From the IMG/VR virus record IMGVR_UViG_3300046477_000171, positions 1 to 34,409 of that record: a stretch of 34,409 nt of DNA. One strand, 5' to 3'. Under the pieces are notes generated by a model, which worked only from the letters and a program-made list of their open reading frames with translations, did not search any database and was not told where the DNA came from. Positions 6,810 to 11,961 of the stretch are shown piece by piece (position 1 is the stretch's first letter; the number at the start of each line of letters is the position of its first letter). Source of the stretch: a virus. Made by a program: the position numbers and the translations under genes.

Positions 6810-7207
6810 TGGACATCCGTAACGAGTTTCCATCGAAGTATCTCAAAGCATCGGACCTCGGGCTGAATCAGCCGGTGGTCACGATTGACCGGGTCGAGCG
6901 GGACAAGGTGGGGCGTGGGCAGGACACCAAGCCGGTGATTTACTTCAGCGGCAAAGAGAAAGGGCTGGTCCTGAACAAGACCAACGCGAACAAGATCATT
7001 GAGTTGACGGGCTCTGCGGTCACGGAAGAGTGGACGGGTTTCAGAGTGATTCTCTTCGCGACGACGACGGAGTTTGGCGGGGAGACCGTGGAGTGCATTC
7101 GGGTGAAGGCGGCAAAGCAGGCCACGAACGGGGCAAAGCCGAAGCCCGCGCCGGTTGTGCAGGAAGACGACCATGACCATGACGACATCGACTCGACCCC
7201 TTTCTAA
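6809..7207 (+). CDS. SSB-like early phage protein with acidic tail
   Basis: The 132 residues begin 'MDIRNEFPSKYLKASDL', a start I know from a widespread phage early family of unknown function. The central part has 'KPVIYFSGKEKGLVLNKTNA' and is predicted to be a beta barrel. The last 15 residues, ending 'DDHDHDDIDSTPF', are acidic and finish in Pro-Phe. This is like the C-terminal tip of bacterial SSB (ending DDDIPF) that recruits repair and replication partners. A role as single-strand DNA binding protein or SSB-tip mimic is inferred. No aromatic DNA-binding pattern proves an OB fold. Confidence 0.5.
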   Translation: MDIRNEFPSKYLKASDLGLNQPVVTIDRVERDKVGRGQDTKPVIYFSGKEKGLVLNKTNANKIIELTGSAVTEEWTGFRVILFATTTEFGGETVECIRVKAAKQATNGAKPKPAPVVQEDDHDHDDIDSTPF

Positions 7208-7460
7208 ATCCGTCACGGTGAAGATTCAGCGGGTGGGGGAGAGTCCCACCCGCGTGCCGGGGCTGCGGGCGTTCACGATTGACGCGGCGCCGGACCTGGA
7301 GCGGCCCGAGACGTTGGGGCTGCAGTTTCAGACCGTGGATGCCTGGAAGGCCACGTTGTGCGACCGGGCGCGGCAGACGGGCCGGCCGGTGCGGGTGACG
7401 TGGAAGCGCACGACCTACGGCAAGACGCTGACGAAGGTGCAGTTTGTGGAGCGAGTCTGA
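7173..7460 (+). CDS. Hypothetical small beta-rich protein
   Basis: The 95 residues show alternating strands ('SVTVKIQRVG', 'RPVRVTWKRTTYGKTLTKV') suggesting a small barrel. No family is recognised. The start is uncertain: ATG at 7173 (AGGA about 8 nt upstream) or 7179. It overlaps the end of the SSB-like gene by 35 bases in another frame, so part of its N-terminus is constrained by that overlap. Confidence 0.45.
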   Translation: MTMTTSTRPLSKSVTVKIQRVGESPTRVPGLRAFTIDAAPDLERPETLGLQFQTVDAWKATLCDRARQTGRPVRVTWKRTTYGKTLTKVQFVERV

Positions 7461-7666
7461 TGCCTGAGATGAGTCCTGACCTGAAGGCGAAGCTGCTCGA
7501 AGAAGCGGATCCTGCCTGCCCTGAATGTGACGGCACCGGCATTATCGCGGTGGTCTACAACAACGATCCGCGCCGGGAAGAGGACACGTTGTGCGAGTGC
7601 ATCGTGGGCGCCGGCACGCCGGACTGGCTCGAGGACTTCGAGCCGCATGATCGGTGGGAACCGTGA
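7460..7666 (+). CDS. Zinc-ribbon microprotein (CPxCxGxG type)
   Basis: This 68-residue acidic protein contains 'CPECDGTG' (about 20-27), a half-repeat typical of DnaJ-like zinc fingers. A later 'CEC' (about 45-47) could complete a four-Cys site. The C-terminus is acidic and Trp-containing. Probable small metal-binding early protein; the partner is unknown. It starts at the ATG overlapping the previous TGA. Confidence 0.5.
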   Translation: MPEMSPDLKAKLLEEADPACPECDGTGIIAVVYNNDPRREEDTLCECIVGAGTPDWLEDFEPHDRWEP

Positions 7667-7668
7667 GC

Positions 7669-7770
7669 ATGCGCTACTTCTGCGCGATGTGTGAGCGGTG
7701 GTTTACGCGGGGCGGGGACTGTCCCAAATGCGGGTTCAAGCTCGAGATGGCGCGAAAGAAGGCGGAATGA
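7669..7770 (+). CDS. 33-residue zinc-ribbon microprotein
   Basis: The 33 residues have two CxxC knuckles, C5-x2-C8 and C18-x2-C21 ('CAMCERW', 'CPKCGFKL'), and a basic tail. They look like a minimal rubredoxin-type or RPC10-type zinc ribbon. The four ligands are well placed, which makes chance unlikely. A GTG at 7663 is an alternative start that overlaps the preceding stop. The stop overlaps the next ATG in ATGA. Confidence 0.5.
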   Translation: MRYFCAMCERWFTRGGDCPKCGFKLEMARKKAE

Positions 7771-8189
7771 GCGACCGAATCGGCCAGAAGCTGGCGCGTG
7801 AGAAGCGGGTGGCGGATGCGGCGCGGGCGTTTCCGAAGGGGCCGACGCGCAAGGCGGTCAAGGCGAAGAAGGGCCGGCTCGAGAAGGCCATGATCGCGCT
7901 GGTGCGGACGGCGTGTGTGCTCCGGGATGGGCGCTGCCGGCTGATCTGGCCAGGAGTGGACGGGGATTGTCTGAGTTTCATTCCAGACTGTCACGGTCAG
8001 CCTGAATGGGCGCATTTCGGCCGCTACAAGCGAGCGCGGACCAGGAACCAGCAGCCGATGGCCCGCCACAATACGCAGGGTAGTCTGATGTTGTGTCTTG
8101 TCCACCACCGAGCGTATGACGCCGGCAAGTTGAAGATCACCGCGCTGACGGATCGGGGCTGTGATGGCCCCTTGGAGTTCACATGCTGA
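7767..8189 (+). CDS. HNH-like nuclease domain protein
   Basis: The 140 residues have a basic N-terminal arm, then C50, C57 ('VLRDGRCRL'), 'PEWAHFGRY' (H83), 'RHNTQGSLMLC' (H101, C110) and 'VHHRAYD' (H113, H114, D118). The order C..C..H..N..C..HH fits the beta-beta-alpha-metal fold of phage HNH proteins of the kind that recognise or cleave branched or nicked DNA. Activity is inferred; the exact catalytic His is uncertain. It lies in the early operon between zinc microproteins and a winged-helix gene. Confidence 0.55.
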   Translation: MSDRIGQKLAREKRVADAARAFPKGPTRKAVKAKKGRLEKAMIALVRTACVLRDGRCRLIWPGVDGDCLSFIPDCHGQPEWAHFGRYKRARTRNQQPMARHNTQGSLMLCLVHHRAYDAGKLKITALTDRGCDGPLEFTC

Positions 8190-8455
8190 CGTTCCTGCAG
8201 CGGTGGTTTCCTAGCCGCTCGTCCTACGTGTCCCCTGAGTGGCTGGATGCCTTGGCGAACCGGGGGAGCACGGAGGGGTGGACGGAGGCGCCGCGGATTG
8301 ACTGGCAGGCCAACACGTATACCGGCCCGAGAACGCGCCAGGATGCCCCACAGGAGCCGCCGACGGTTGTCTCGACCGCAAGGTCGGATGAAACGTTGTT
8401 CTTCTCTGACGGGGCAGCATGGCTCTGGAAGGGCGATACATGGAGCCGTCTGTGA
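8183..8455 (+). CDS. Hypothetical early protein
   Basis: The 90 residues begin 'MLTFLQRWFPSRSSYVSPEW' and end with 'FFSDGAAWLWKGDTWSRL'. The protein is Trp-rich, with no Cys pairs and no membrane segment. No family is recognised. TTGGAG lies before the ATG. It overlaps the HNH gene by 7 bases and the following gene by 16 bases. Confidence 0.45.
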   Translation: MLTFLQRWFPSRSSYVSPEWLDALANRGSTEGWTEAPRIDWQANTYTGPRTRQDAPQEPPTVVSTARSDETLFFSDGAAWLWKGDTWSRL

Positions 8456-8706
8456 CGCAGGGCACCCTGAGCTACACGCCGAAGTCCCTGAACCCCACGA
8501 GCCTGACGGGGCGGGTGTATGCCCTGCTAGACGCGCACCGGGGGCAGTGGGTGGACGGGCGCGAGATTGCCCAGGTCGGTGGGTATGCGGGGTGGTCGGC
8601 GCGTGTGCGGGATCTGCGGAAGCTGGGGTATGTCGTGGAAAATCGGCAGCGAACGCTAAAACTTCAGACTTCAAACATCGTGATTACGGAATATCGGCTT
8701 TTATGA
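8440..8706 (+). CDS. Winged-helix DNA-binding protein
   Basis: In this 88-residue protein residues about 24-70 read as a winged helix: 'TGRVYALLDAHRGQWVDGRE', then 'GYAGWSARVRDLRKLGY' as the recognition helix, then a wing 'VVENRQRTLK'. This matches the small wHTH proteins common in phage early regions, which are likely regulators or DNA-modifying cofactors. The start at 8440 is preferred over 8419 because GGAAGG lies 7 nt upstream. Confidence 0.6.
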   Translation: MEPSVTQGTLSYTPKSLNPTSLTGRVYALLDAHRGQWVDGREIAQVGGYAGWSARVRDLRKLGYVVENRQRTLKLQTSNIVITEYRLL

Positions 8707-9113
8707 GAATCATGCCGTGGACGGCGTGGGAGATGCTGCACGAACGGTTGATGATTCTGCCGGGGCGGCCTTCTGCGCGGGTCAGTCAGTCTGGGCATCT
8801 CATTGGGCAGGTATATCGTGGGCATTGCCTCACGGACCAATGGACGGCCACATGGAACGATGAGGATCCGATTGAAGAGATTTACCTGCGGATCGATGCG
8901 CTGGCGGCGAAGATTCTCGAGCATGAGCCGCCGGTCTTTGGTTGGTTGACGACCGCCTTACCGGGCCTGTTAGGGGCCGTGGCCCTGCATTCCAAGACCA
9001 GTCCGGTGAGATTGCGATGGCTGGAGCAGTGGCACTACGTGAACCTGCTGACACGCGTGGATGTGTTGTTCGCTCGTAACTCCTTAGCTACGGATACTCA
9101 GCTAAGGAAGTAG
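8703..9113 (+). CDS. Hypothetical early protein, 136 residues
   Basis: I do not recognise this protein. It has an N-terminal part with several Trp and Arg and an acidic middle ('DEDPIEEIYLRIDALAAK'). A moderately hydrophobic segment, 'FGWLTTALPGLLGAVALHS', lies around residues 79-97 and could be a membrane helix or a buried helix. It starts at an ATG overlapping the previous stop. A hairpin-forming inverted repeat lies in its last codons, and it is the last gene before a gene-poor region. Confidence 0.5.
   Translation: MRIMPWTAWEMLHERLMILPGRPSARVSQSGHLIGQVYRGHCLTDQWTATWNDEDPIEEIYLRIDALAAKILEHEPPVFGWLTTALPGLLGAVALHSKTSPVRLRWLEQWHYVNLLTRVDVLFARNSLATDTQLRK
9082..9107 (+). repeat. Inverted repeat at end of early operon
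   Basis: CCTTAGCT (9082-9089) and AGCTAAGG (9100-9107) form an 8-bp stem with a 10-nt loop, just before the stop of the preceding gene. No T run follows, so it is not a standard terminator. It could stabilise the 3' end of the early transcript or bind a protein. Confidence 0.4.
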
Positions 9114-9163
9114 CTCCGCGCTACGGGAGGAGAGTCCTAGGGCGCGTGGACGTGCCGCCGGTC

Positions 9164-9187
9164 GCGTGGAGACTATCCGCACCTTTT
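9164..9187 (+). terminator. Weak candidate terminator
   Basis: The segment GTGGA-GACTA-TCCGCAC followed by CTTTTT can fold into a short imperfect stem with a wobble pair and a run of five T. It lies in the 75-base gap after the early operon and just before the ATG at 9189. The stem is short, so this is a weak call. Confidence 0.25.
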
Positions 9188-9188
9188 T

Positions 9189-9383
9189 ATGACTGTTCAG
9201 GAATTGATTGCACAACTCGTCCTGTTACCGTTGGACGCCGAAGTCAAGGCGCTCTGGGATTGCACGCCAAACTTCGACGTGCATGGTGTCTACCGTTTCG
9301 GCTCGCGGGTCGTCATTGACTGCGGCAGCGGCCCTGATGGTGATTGGGATGATTTGGATCCGAATTGGCCGATGGTCGAATGA
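9189..9383 (+). CDS. Small conserved-type phage protein (MTVQELIxxL start)
   Basis: The 64 residues begin 'MTVQELIAQLVLLPLDAEV' and continue with 'VYRFGSRVVIDCG' and an acidic, Trp-containing end. The N-terminal pattern, a helix with 'L..LP.DAEV', is one I know from many short phage and prophage proteins with no assigned function. There is no ribosome binding site (a T run precedes the ATG), so its expression signal is unclear. Confidence 0.55.
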   Translation: MTVQELIAQLVLLPLDAEVKALWDCTPNFDVHGVYRFGSRVVIDCGSGPDGDWDDLDPNWPMVE

Positions 9384-9436
9384 TCTACATCTTGTGGCTT
9401 GACTCCGCGAGAGCAGAGGCGTAAATTCATGGCCTC

Positions 9437-9470
9437 AAATAAAAACAGCCCGAGTTGGGAGACTCAGGCT
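9437..9470 (-). terminator. Strong minus-strand intrinsic terminator
   Basis: Read on the minus strand, AGCCTGAGT and ACTCGGGCT form a 9-bp stem with a 6-nt loop, followed by GTTTTTATTT. One pair is a U-G wobble in minus-strand RNA but an A-C mismatch in plus-strand RNA, so the fold favours a leftward transcript. No rightward T run exists. Confidence 0.7.
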
Positions 9471-9515
9471 GTCAGACGTGATGACTGTCAGCATCGCGCC
9501 CGGTTCCTTGGAACT
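9437..9515 (-). ncRNA. Predicted leftward small RNA, about 80 nt
   Basis: A near-consensus promoter (9523-9551, minus strand) would start a transcript at about 9515. It would run to the intrinsic terminator at 9437. The RNA would begin with a hairpin (GTTCC-AA-GGAAC, 9503-9514) and end in the terminator stem. Within it an ATG after AAGGA opens 19 codons ending inside the terminator ('MLTVITSDSLSLPTRAVFI'), so a leader or toxin-like peptide is an alternative reading. It lies opposite the direction of all nearby genes, suggesting regulation, possibly antisense. No known RNA family is recognised. Confidence 0.5.
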
Positions 9516-9522
9516 GGCCCCG

Positions 9523-9551
9523 ATTCTAACCCCACCACAGCCTGTCGTCAA
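9523..9551 (-). promoter_or_regulatory. Near-consensus sigma-70-type promoter, leftward
   Basis: On the minus strand TTGACG (9551-9546), exactly 17 bp, and TAGAAT (9528-9523) each match the consensus hexamers at five of six positions. A 12-base inverted repeat, GTTCCTTGGAAC on the + strand, starts right at the predicted transcription start and could be an operator or a 5' hairpin. Confidence 0.6.
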
Positions 9552-9692
9552 TCTTCCCGCGCTGGCGCTCTGGACGTTAGAGAAAGTGCCTGCCGGCAAC
9601 CGATGCACCGGGGTTCCGTCGTGAGACGCACCGAAGCTCGGCGTCGTGTAACACCCAGGCTTGACCTGAAAATGCACGGGGAAGTGCGCTGA

Positions 9693-9795
9693 CCAGACAC
9701 CTCCGCGCCCCGTCCTCTCATGCTGTTGTGTGAAGCATTGTAGAGATGGCTTTTTCTTCAGACCCGATAGGGCGATGAGAGAAAAAGGTGTCTGG
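9693..9795 (+). repeat. Nested inverted repeat, possible structured RNA or protein-binding site
   Basis: CCAGACACCT (9693-9702) pairs with AGGTGTCTGG (9786-9795). Inside it CTCTCAT (9715-9721) pairs with ATGAGAG (9775-9781). The apical part holds a small CCC-GATA-GGG hairpin. Two coaxial arms of 10 and 7 bp enclosing about 53 bases are unlikely by chance. The element precedes the palindrome promoter at 9837. It may be a structured RNA, a replication element or a binding site. Confidence 0.5.
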
Positions 9796-9834
9796 AGGCG
9801 TGCTTAGATTTATTTTCTGGACCCCTCATTTTGT

Positions 9835-9889
9835 TGTTGACATACCTAAACGCTTAGGTAATACTCTCTTCATGGTTAACGAACTGACG
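9835..9889 (+). repeat. 55-bp exact direct repeat, copy 1 (promoter plus first codons)
   Basis: These 55 bases recur without a mismatch at 11489-11543. The repeat covers -35, operator palindrome, -10, the 6-nt leader and the first six codons (MVNELT) of two otherwise different genes. The sequence diverges on both sides, so this is a copied control cassette rather than duplicated genes. Confidence 0.9.
9837..9865 (+). promoter_or_regulatory. Promoter with palindromic operator, third site
   Basis: TTGACA (9837-9842), 17 bp and AATACT (9860-9865) lie 6 nt before the ATG at 9872, so transcription should begin at or beside the start codon. The spacer holds ACCTAAACGCTTAGGT, with 6-bp arms (7 bp counting the flanking T and A) around ACGC. 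A repressor bound there would block both hexamers. Confidence 0.7.
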
Positions 9890-10048
9890 GCCACGGCGAC
9901 GAAGAAAGCCCCGAAGGCGCGGGTCCGCACGAACGAGGACGGCAGCTACACCGTCATCGGGACGAGCGGGCAGGAACTTTCCACATGGGAAAGCCTCTAT
10001 CTGGCGAAGAGGTCGGTGCATGTCATCAACTCGAATCTTGGACGCTAA
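9872..10048 (+). CDS. Leader-cassette protein 1 (MVNELT start)
   Basis: The 58 residues have a basic N-terminal part ('TATKKAPKARVRTNEDG') and a short strand-helix unit ('SYTVIGTSGQELSTWESLYL'). No family is recognised. Its first six codons and whole promoter are identical to those of the gene at 11526, but the rest of the two proteins differs. It is predicted to be translated from a leaderless mRNA and precedes a GRKGGK-family gene. Confidence 0.55.
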   Translation: MVNELTATATKKAPKARVRTNEDGSYTVIGTSGQELSTWESLYLAKRSVHVINSNLGR

Positions 10049-10226
10049 GACCATGAAGAAGTTGATCGATGTGCTAGAGGGCTACCCGTGGGAGGAACCA
10101 GAGAAGAACGCTCATGCCGTCATTCTTGGACGGAAGGGCGGCAAGGTGAGCAGCCCCGCCAAGACCAAAGCGGTTCGGGAGAACGGCAAAAAGGGTGGCC
10201 GCCCCAAGAAGGTGACCCGTGGCTGA
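10020..10226 (+). CDS. Small basic Gly-rich protein, GRKGG/GGRP family copy 2
   Basis: The 68 residues end with 'LGRKGGKVSSPAKTKAVREN' and then 'GKKGGRPKKVTRG', nearly the same as the C-terminus of the protein at 11716 and related to the one at 5812. The basic tail with GGRPKK suggests DNA or RNA contact by an AT-hook-like peptide. Start 10020 has GAGG 7 nt upstream but overlaps the previous gene by 29 bases; ATG 10053 (57 residues) is the alternative. It is the second gene after the palindrome promoter. Confidence 0.55.
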   Translation: MSSTRILDAKTMKKLIDVLEGYPWEEPEKNAHAVILGRKGGKVSSPAKTKAVRENGKKGGRPKKVTRG

Positions 10227-10566
10227 GAGTCAGGTCTTTGACACGTATCGGGCGCTCTGGTCAGAGAAGTATGGCGTGCCCTGCGCCCTGATCCTGAGTC
10301 CGCTGGATTTCGGGAAGCTCGGGACGCACCTGCGGACGGCCGGCGTGACGCAGCAGATGATGCTAGACGCCTTAGCCGGCTACTTCGACACGGATAATTA
10401 TCTGGTGCTGAAGCGGAAGCATCCGCTAGGGCTGTTTCTCGTTAATCCCATGCAATACATCACTGTGCCGGCTCCGACAAAGGGTTACATTGTGCCGTGT
10501 CCGCATGATGTAAAGTGTTCAGCCACTTGGAGTTGCTGCAAGAAGCAGGATGAGGCCCGGGCATGA
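10219..10566 (+). CDS. Hypothetical protein, possibly replication-associated
   Basis: The 115 residues form a helical domain ('THLRTAGVTQQMMLDALAGY') followed by 'RKHPLGLFLVNPMQYI' and a Cys-rich tail ('CPHDVKC', 'CC'). The 'HPLG.F..NP..Y' stretch resembles C-terminal parts of some phage replication-initiator-region proteins, which is only a weak hint. GTG start, overlapping the previous stop region by 8 bases. Confidence 0.45.
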   Translation: MAESQVFDTYRALWSEKYGVPCALILSPLDFGKLGTHLRTAGVTQQMMLDALAGYFDTDNYLVLKRKHPLGLFLVNPMQYITVPAPTKGYIVPCPHDVKCSATWSCCKKQDEARA

Positions 10567-10832
10567 AGACACCAGACGCCTTGGATATTGAGACCCCCAG
10601 CCGGTATGACGCGGCGCCGTGGGAGACCTTGGAGCGCCTGAACTATCTCACGGCGATGGGGGCGGCCCATGCCTTCAGTTGTGTGGCGGCTGAAATGCGG
10701 GTCATTCTCAATCGGCGCTGGTCCGATGAGCACTTTGCCGTCGTCCAGCAGGCATTTTCAGGATTGATTGCGCGCATTGAAAAGACGCCGCTGTTTGAGC
10801 GGGCGACTGAGACGAGCGTGAAGGATGCGTAA
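10563..10832 (+). CDS. Hypothetical helical early protein
   Basis: This is an 89-residue, mostly helical, slightly acidic protein with 'ETLERLNYLTAMGAAHAFSC' in the middle. There are no metal ligands or membrane segments and I do not recognise a family. It overlaps its neighbours by 4 and 8 bases and lies directly before the VRR-NUC gene, so a role in DNA metabolism is possible but unproven. Confidence 0.45.
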   Translation: MKTPDALDIETPSRYDAAPWETLERLNYLTAMGAAHAFSCVAAEMRVILNRRWSDEHFAVVQQAFSGLIARIEKTPLFERATETSVKDA

Positions 10833-11085
10833 GGCTGGTAAGAAGGATCTGAATCAAGCCGCCATTGTAGCGGCGTTGCGGCAAATCGGTTGCGGCGTGA
10901 TTATTTTGAATCAAGAAGGGGTGCCGGATTTATTGGTGAATTGGCGCGACCGCTGGCATCTCGTGGAAGTCAAGCGGCCCCGTGGCCAGTTGACGAAGGC
11001 CCAGGCTGCGTTACGGCGCCGCAGCTGGTTTCCGGTGGTCTCGAGCGTCGATGAGGCGCTGGCGCTGTTTGGAGTGCAGGGATGA
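10825..11085 (+). CDS. VRR-NUC domain nuclease (PD-(D/E)XK fold)
   Basis: The 86 residues are the length of the minimal phage VRR-NUC proteins. The core motifs are in order: 'GVPDLLV' with D35, 'WHLVEVKRPRGQLTKAQ' with E48-x-K50, and Q60. VRR-NUC proteins are metal-dependent nucleases, and phage members resolve Holliday junctions or branched DNA. An N-terminal helix Glu seen in many members is replaced here by N10-Q11, so the first metal ligand is unsure. It fits a recombination and packaging clean-up role and is linked to both neighbours by overlaps. Confidence 0.75.
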   Translation: MRKAGKKDLNQAAIVAALRQIGCGVIILNQEGVPDLLVNWRDRWHLVEVKRPRGQLTKAQAALRRRSWFPVVSSVDEALALFGVQG

Positions 11086-11318
11086 GCGACGACTTACCGC
11101 CCTATGAGGGGTCGAACTGGCTGCATCTGACGGATGAGGAACTGGTGCATCTGGTCGGTATCGCTCGCGGTATTTTGCGCGTGTCTGTGGAAGAGAAGAT
11201 CCAACATCTCGCAGGAGCACTTCGTCAACGTCTGGTTCAGCGGGCGCTCCTCCCACAAGCCGAGGCCATCCCCTCGCACGTCCGCACCGATCGAGGGGGG
11301 CTGGAGTTCCCCGAATGA
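11082..11318 (+). CDS. Hypothetical early protein, 78 residues
   Basis: The protein starts 'MSDDLPPYEGSNWLHLTDEE'. A helical middle part contains the 'LTDEELVHLVGIARGIL' segment, and the tail is Arg-containing. No family is recognised. It starts with the four-base ATGA overlap on the VRR-NUC gene, and its stop overlaps a further tiny frame. Confidence 0.45.
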   Translation: MSDDLPPYEGSNWLHLTDEELVHLVGIARGILRVSVEEKIQHLAGALRQRLVQRALLPQAEAIPSHVRTDRGGLEFPE

Positions 11319-11410
11319 TCGCCGCGGTAGATCCTGTCGGTGGAACAGGGCAGGAACGTCCACGCGCGACAACATATGTTCTTTGTTTTCTGAGAGTTGC
11401 GGAGGACTGA
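11315..11410 (+). CDS. Possible 31-residue coupled ORF
   Basis: The ATG overlaps the previous stop (ATGA) and the frame ends in TGATG coupling to another tiny frame. The 31 residues ('MIAAVDPVGGTGQERPRATT'...) show no domain. Only the start-stop coupling supports it; the stretch may simply be the untranslated end of the operon. Confidence 0.25.
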   Translation: MIAAVDPVGGTGQERPRATTYVLCFLRVAED

Positions 11411-11511
11411 TGCCGAGGACACCCGCCCCGCTCACCGTGGACATGCTTTCGCTTTCCTTTCAAGAATCTTTTAGGCGCCTCATTTCTATGTTGACATACC
11501 TAAACGCTTAG
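11410..11511 (+). CDS. Possible 33-residue ORF running into the next promoter
   Basis: The start is coupled to the preceding frame (TGATG) and GGAGG lies 4 nt upstream. The 33 residues have a helical amphipathic middle ('MLSLSFQESFRRLISML'). Its last codons overlap the -35 box and operator of the promoter at 11491, as the 5812 gene does with the promoter at 5952. The call is weak. Confidence 0.3.
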   Translation: MPRTPAPLTVDMLSLSFQESFRRLISMLTYLNA

Positions 11512-11543
11512 GTAATACTCTCTTCATGGTTAACGAACTGACG
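11489..11543 (+). repeat. 55-bp exact direct repeat, copy 2
   Basis: Identical to 9835-9889. It again spans promoter, operator palindrome, leader and the codons for MVNELT. The two copies are 1,654 bases apart. Confidence 0.9.
11491..11519 (+). promoter_or_regulatory. Promoter with palindromic operator, fourth site
   Basis: TTGACA (11491-11496), 17-bp spacer with ACCTAAACGCTTAGGT, and AATACT (11514-11519) lie 6 nt before the ATG at 11526. It has the same geometry as the copy at 9837, and a leaderless transcript is predicted. Confidence 0.7.
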
Positions 11544-11729
11544 CCGCTGACGCCCGCCGAAGTTACTGAGTTGAAGGTTGGCGATCTTCTGATCCGAGTC
11601 TCGACTGGTAAGTCCTACATCGTGACTTGGATCTATCTTGATGGGGCAAAATGTGCGCGGCTTCTCAAGAACGATCGGCCCTTCGGCCCAGGTAACGAGG
11701 TGAAGCCGGGGCGTTATGCCCGCGGCTGA
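11526..11729 (+). CDS. Leader-cassette protein 2 (MVNELT start)
   Basis: The 67 residues start 'MVNELTPLTPAEVTELKVGD', followed by a strand-rich region 'LLIRVSTGKSYIVTWIYLDG' that could form a small SH3-like barrel. Only the first six codons match the protein at 9872. No family is recognised. It is predicted to be leaderless. It is followed by a GRKGGK-family gene overlapping it by 14 bases. Confidence 0.55.
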   Translation: MVNELTPLTPAEVTELKVGDLLIRVSTGKSYIVTWIYLDGAKCARLLKNDRPFGPGNEVKPGRYARG

Positions 11730-11961
11730 GGATGATTGGGTGCCCTGCGCCTGTGGCGAGTTCTGGTGCAATCTCCATCGGTCCCATGTGTTCGAATGTC
11801 CCTGCCCACCGATCGAGGAATGGTCAATGAATCCGTATCGGAAGAATCCTCATGCGGTGGCCCTCGGCCGTAAGGGTGGCAAGGTCAGGAGCGAAGTCAA
11901 GGCAGCAGCCGTGCGCGAGAACGGCAAAAAGGGTGGGCGTCCGAAGAAAGTGAAGTCCTGA
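11716..11961 (+). CDS. Zinc-binding module fused to GRKGG/GGRP basic tail, copy 3
   Basis: The 81 residues have an N-terminal metal site, 'CACGEFWCNLHRSHVFECPC' (about 11-30), and 'PPIEEW', a pattern I know from small phage proteins. The C-terminal basic tail is 'LGRKGGKVRSEVKAAAVREN' and then 'GKKGGRPKKVKS'. The tail is the third member of the family at 5812 and 10020. An internal ATG at 11827 has GAGG 8 nt upstream and would give a 44-residue tail-only form, so two products are possible. Confidence 0.6.
   Translation: MPAAEDDWVPCACGEFWCNLHRSHVFECPCPPIEEWSMNPYRKNPHAVALGRKGGKVRSEVKAAAVRENGKKGGRPKKVKS

Larger units (their letters stand above)
9384..9871. other. 488-base gene-poor control region
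   Basis: I see no convincing protein gene here. The + strand frame at 9429-9692 is Arg-rich and structureless, and the minus frame at 9435-9677 runs through a terminator. What it holds is a probable minus-strand small RNA with promoter and terminator (9437-9551) and short hairpins such as GACGC...GCGTC around 9627-9647. It also holds a large nested inverted repeat (9693-9795) and the palindrome promoter at 9837-9865. Base composition at 9800-9870 is noticeably more AT-rich than the genes around it. Confidence 0.6.

Noticed and set aside
9435-9677. Minus-strand frame of 80 codons in the same region
   Set aside because: A strong promoter lies inside it and an intrinsic terminator lies in its last codons, so the frame is better explained by a short RNA.
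9399-9692. Plus-strand frame of 97 codons in the gene-poor region
   Set aside because: Arg/Ser-rich with no domain pattern, and opposite a strong leftward promoter and terminator; composition is that of non-coding GC-rich DNA, though an AGAGG before ATG 9429 means it is not fully excluded.
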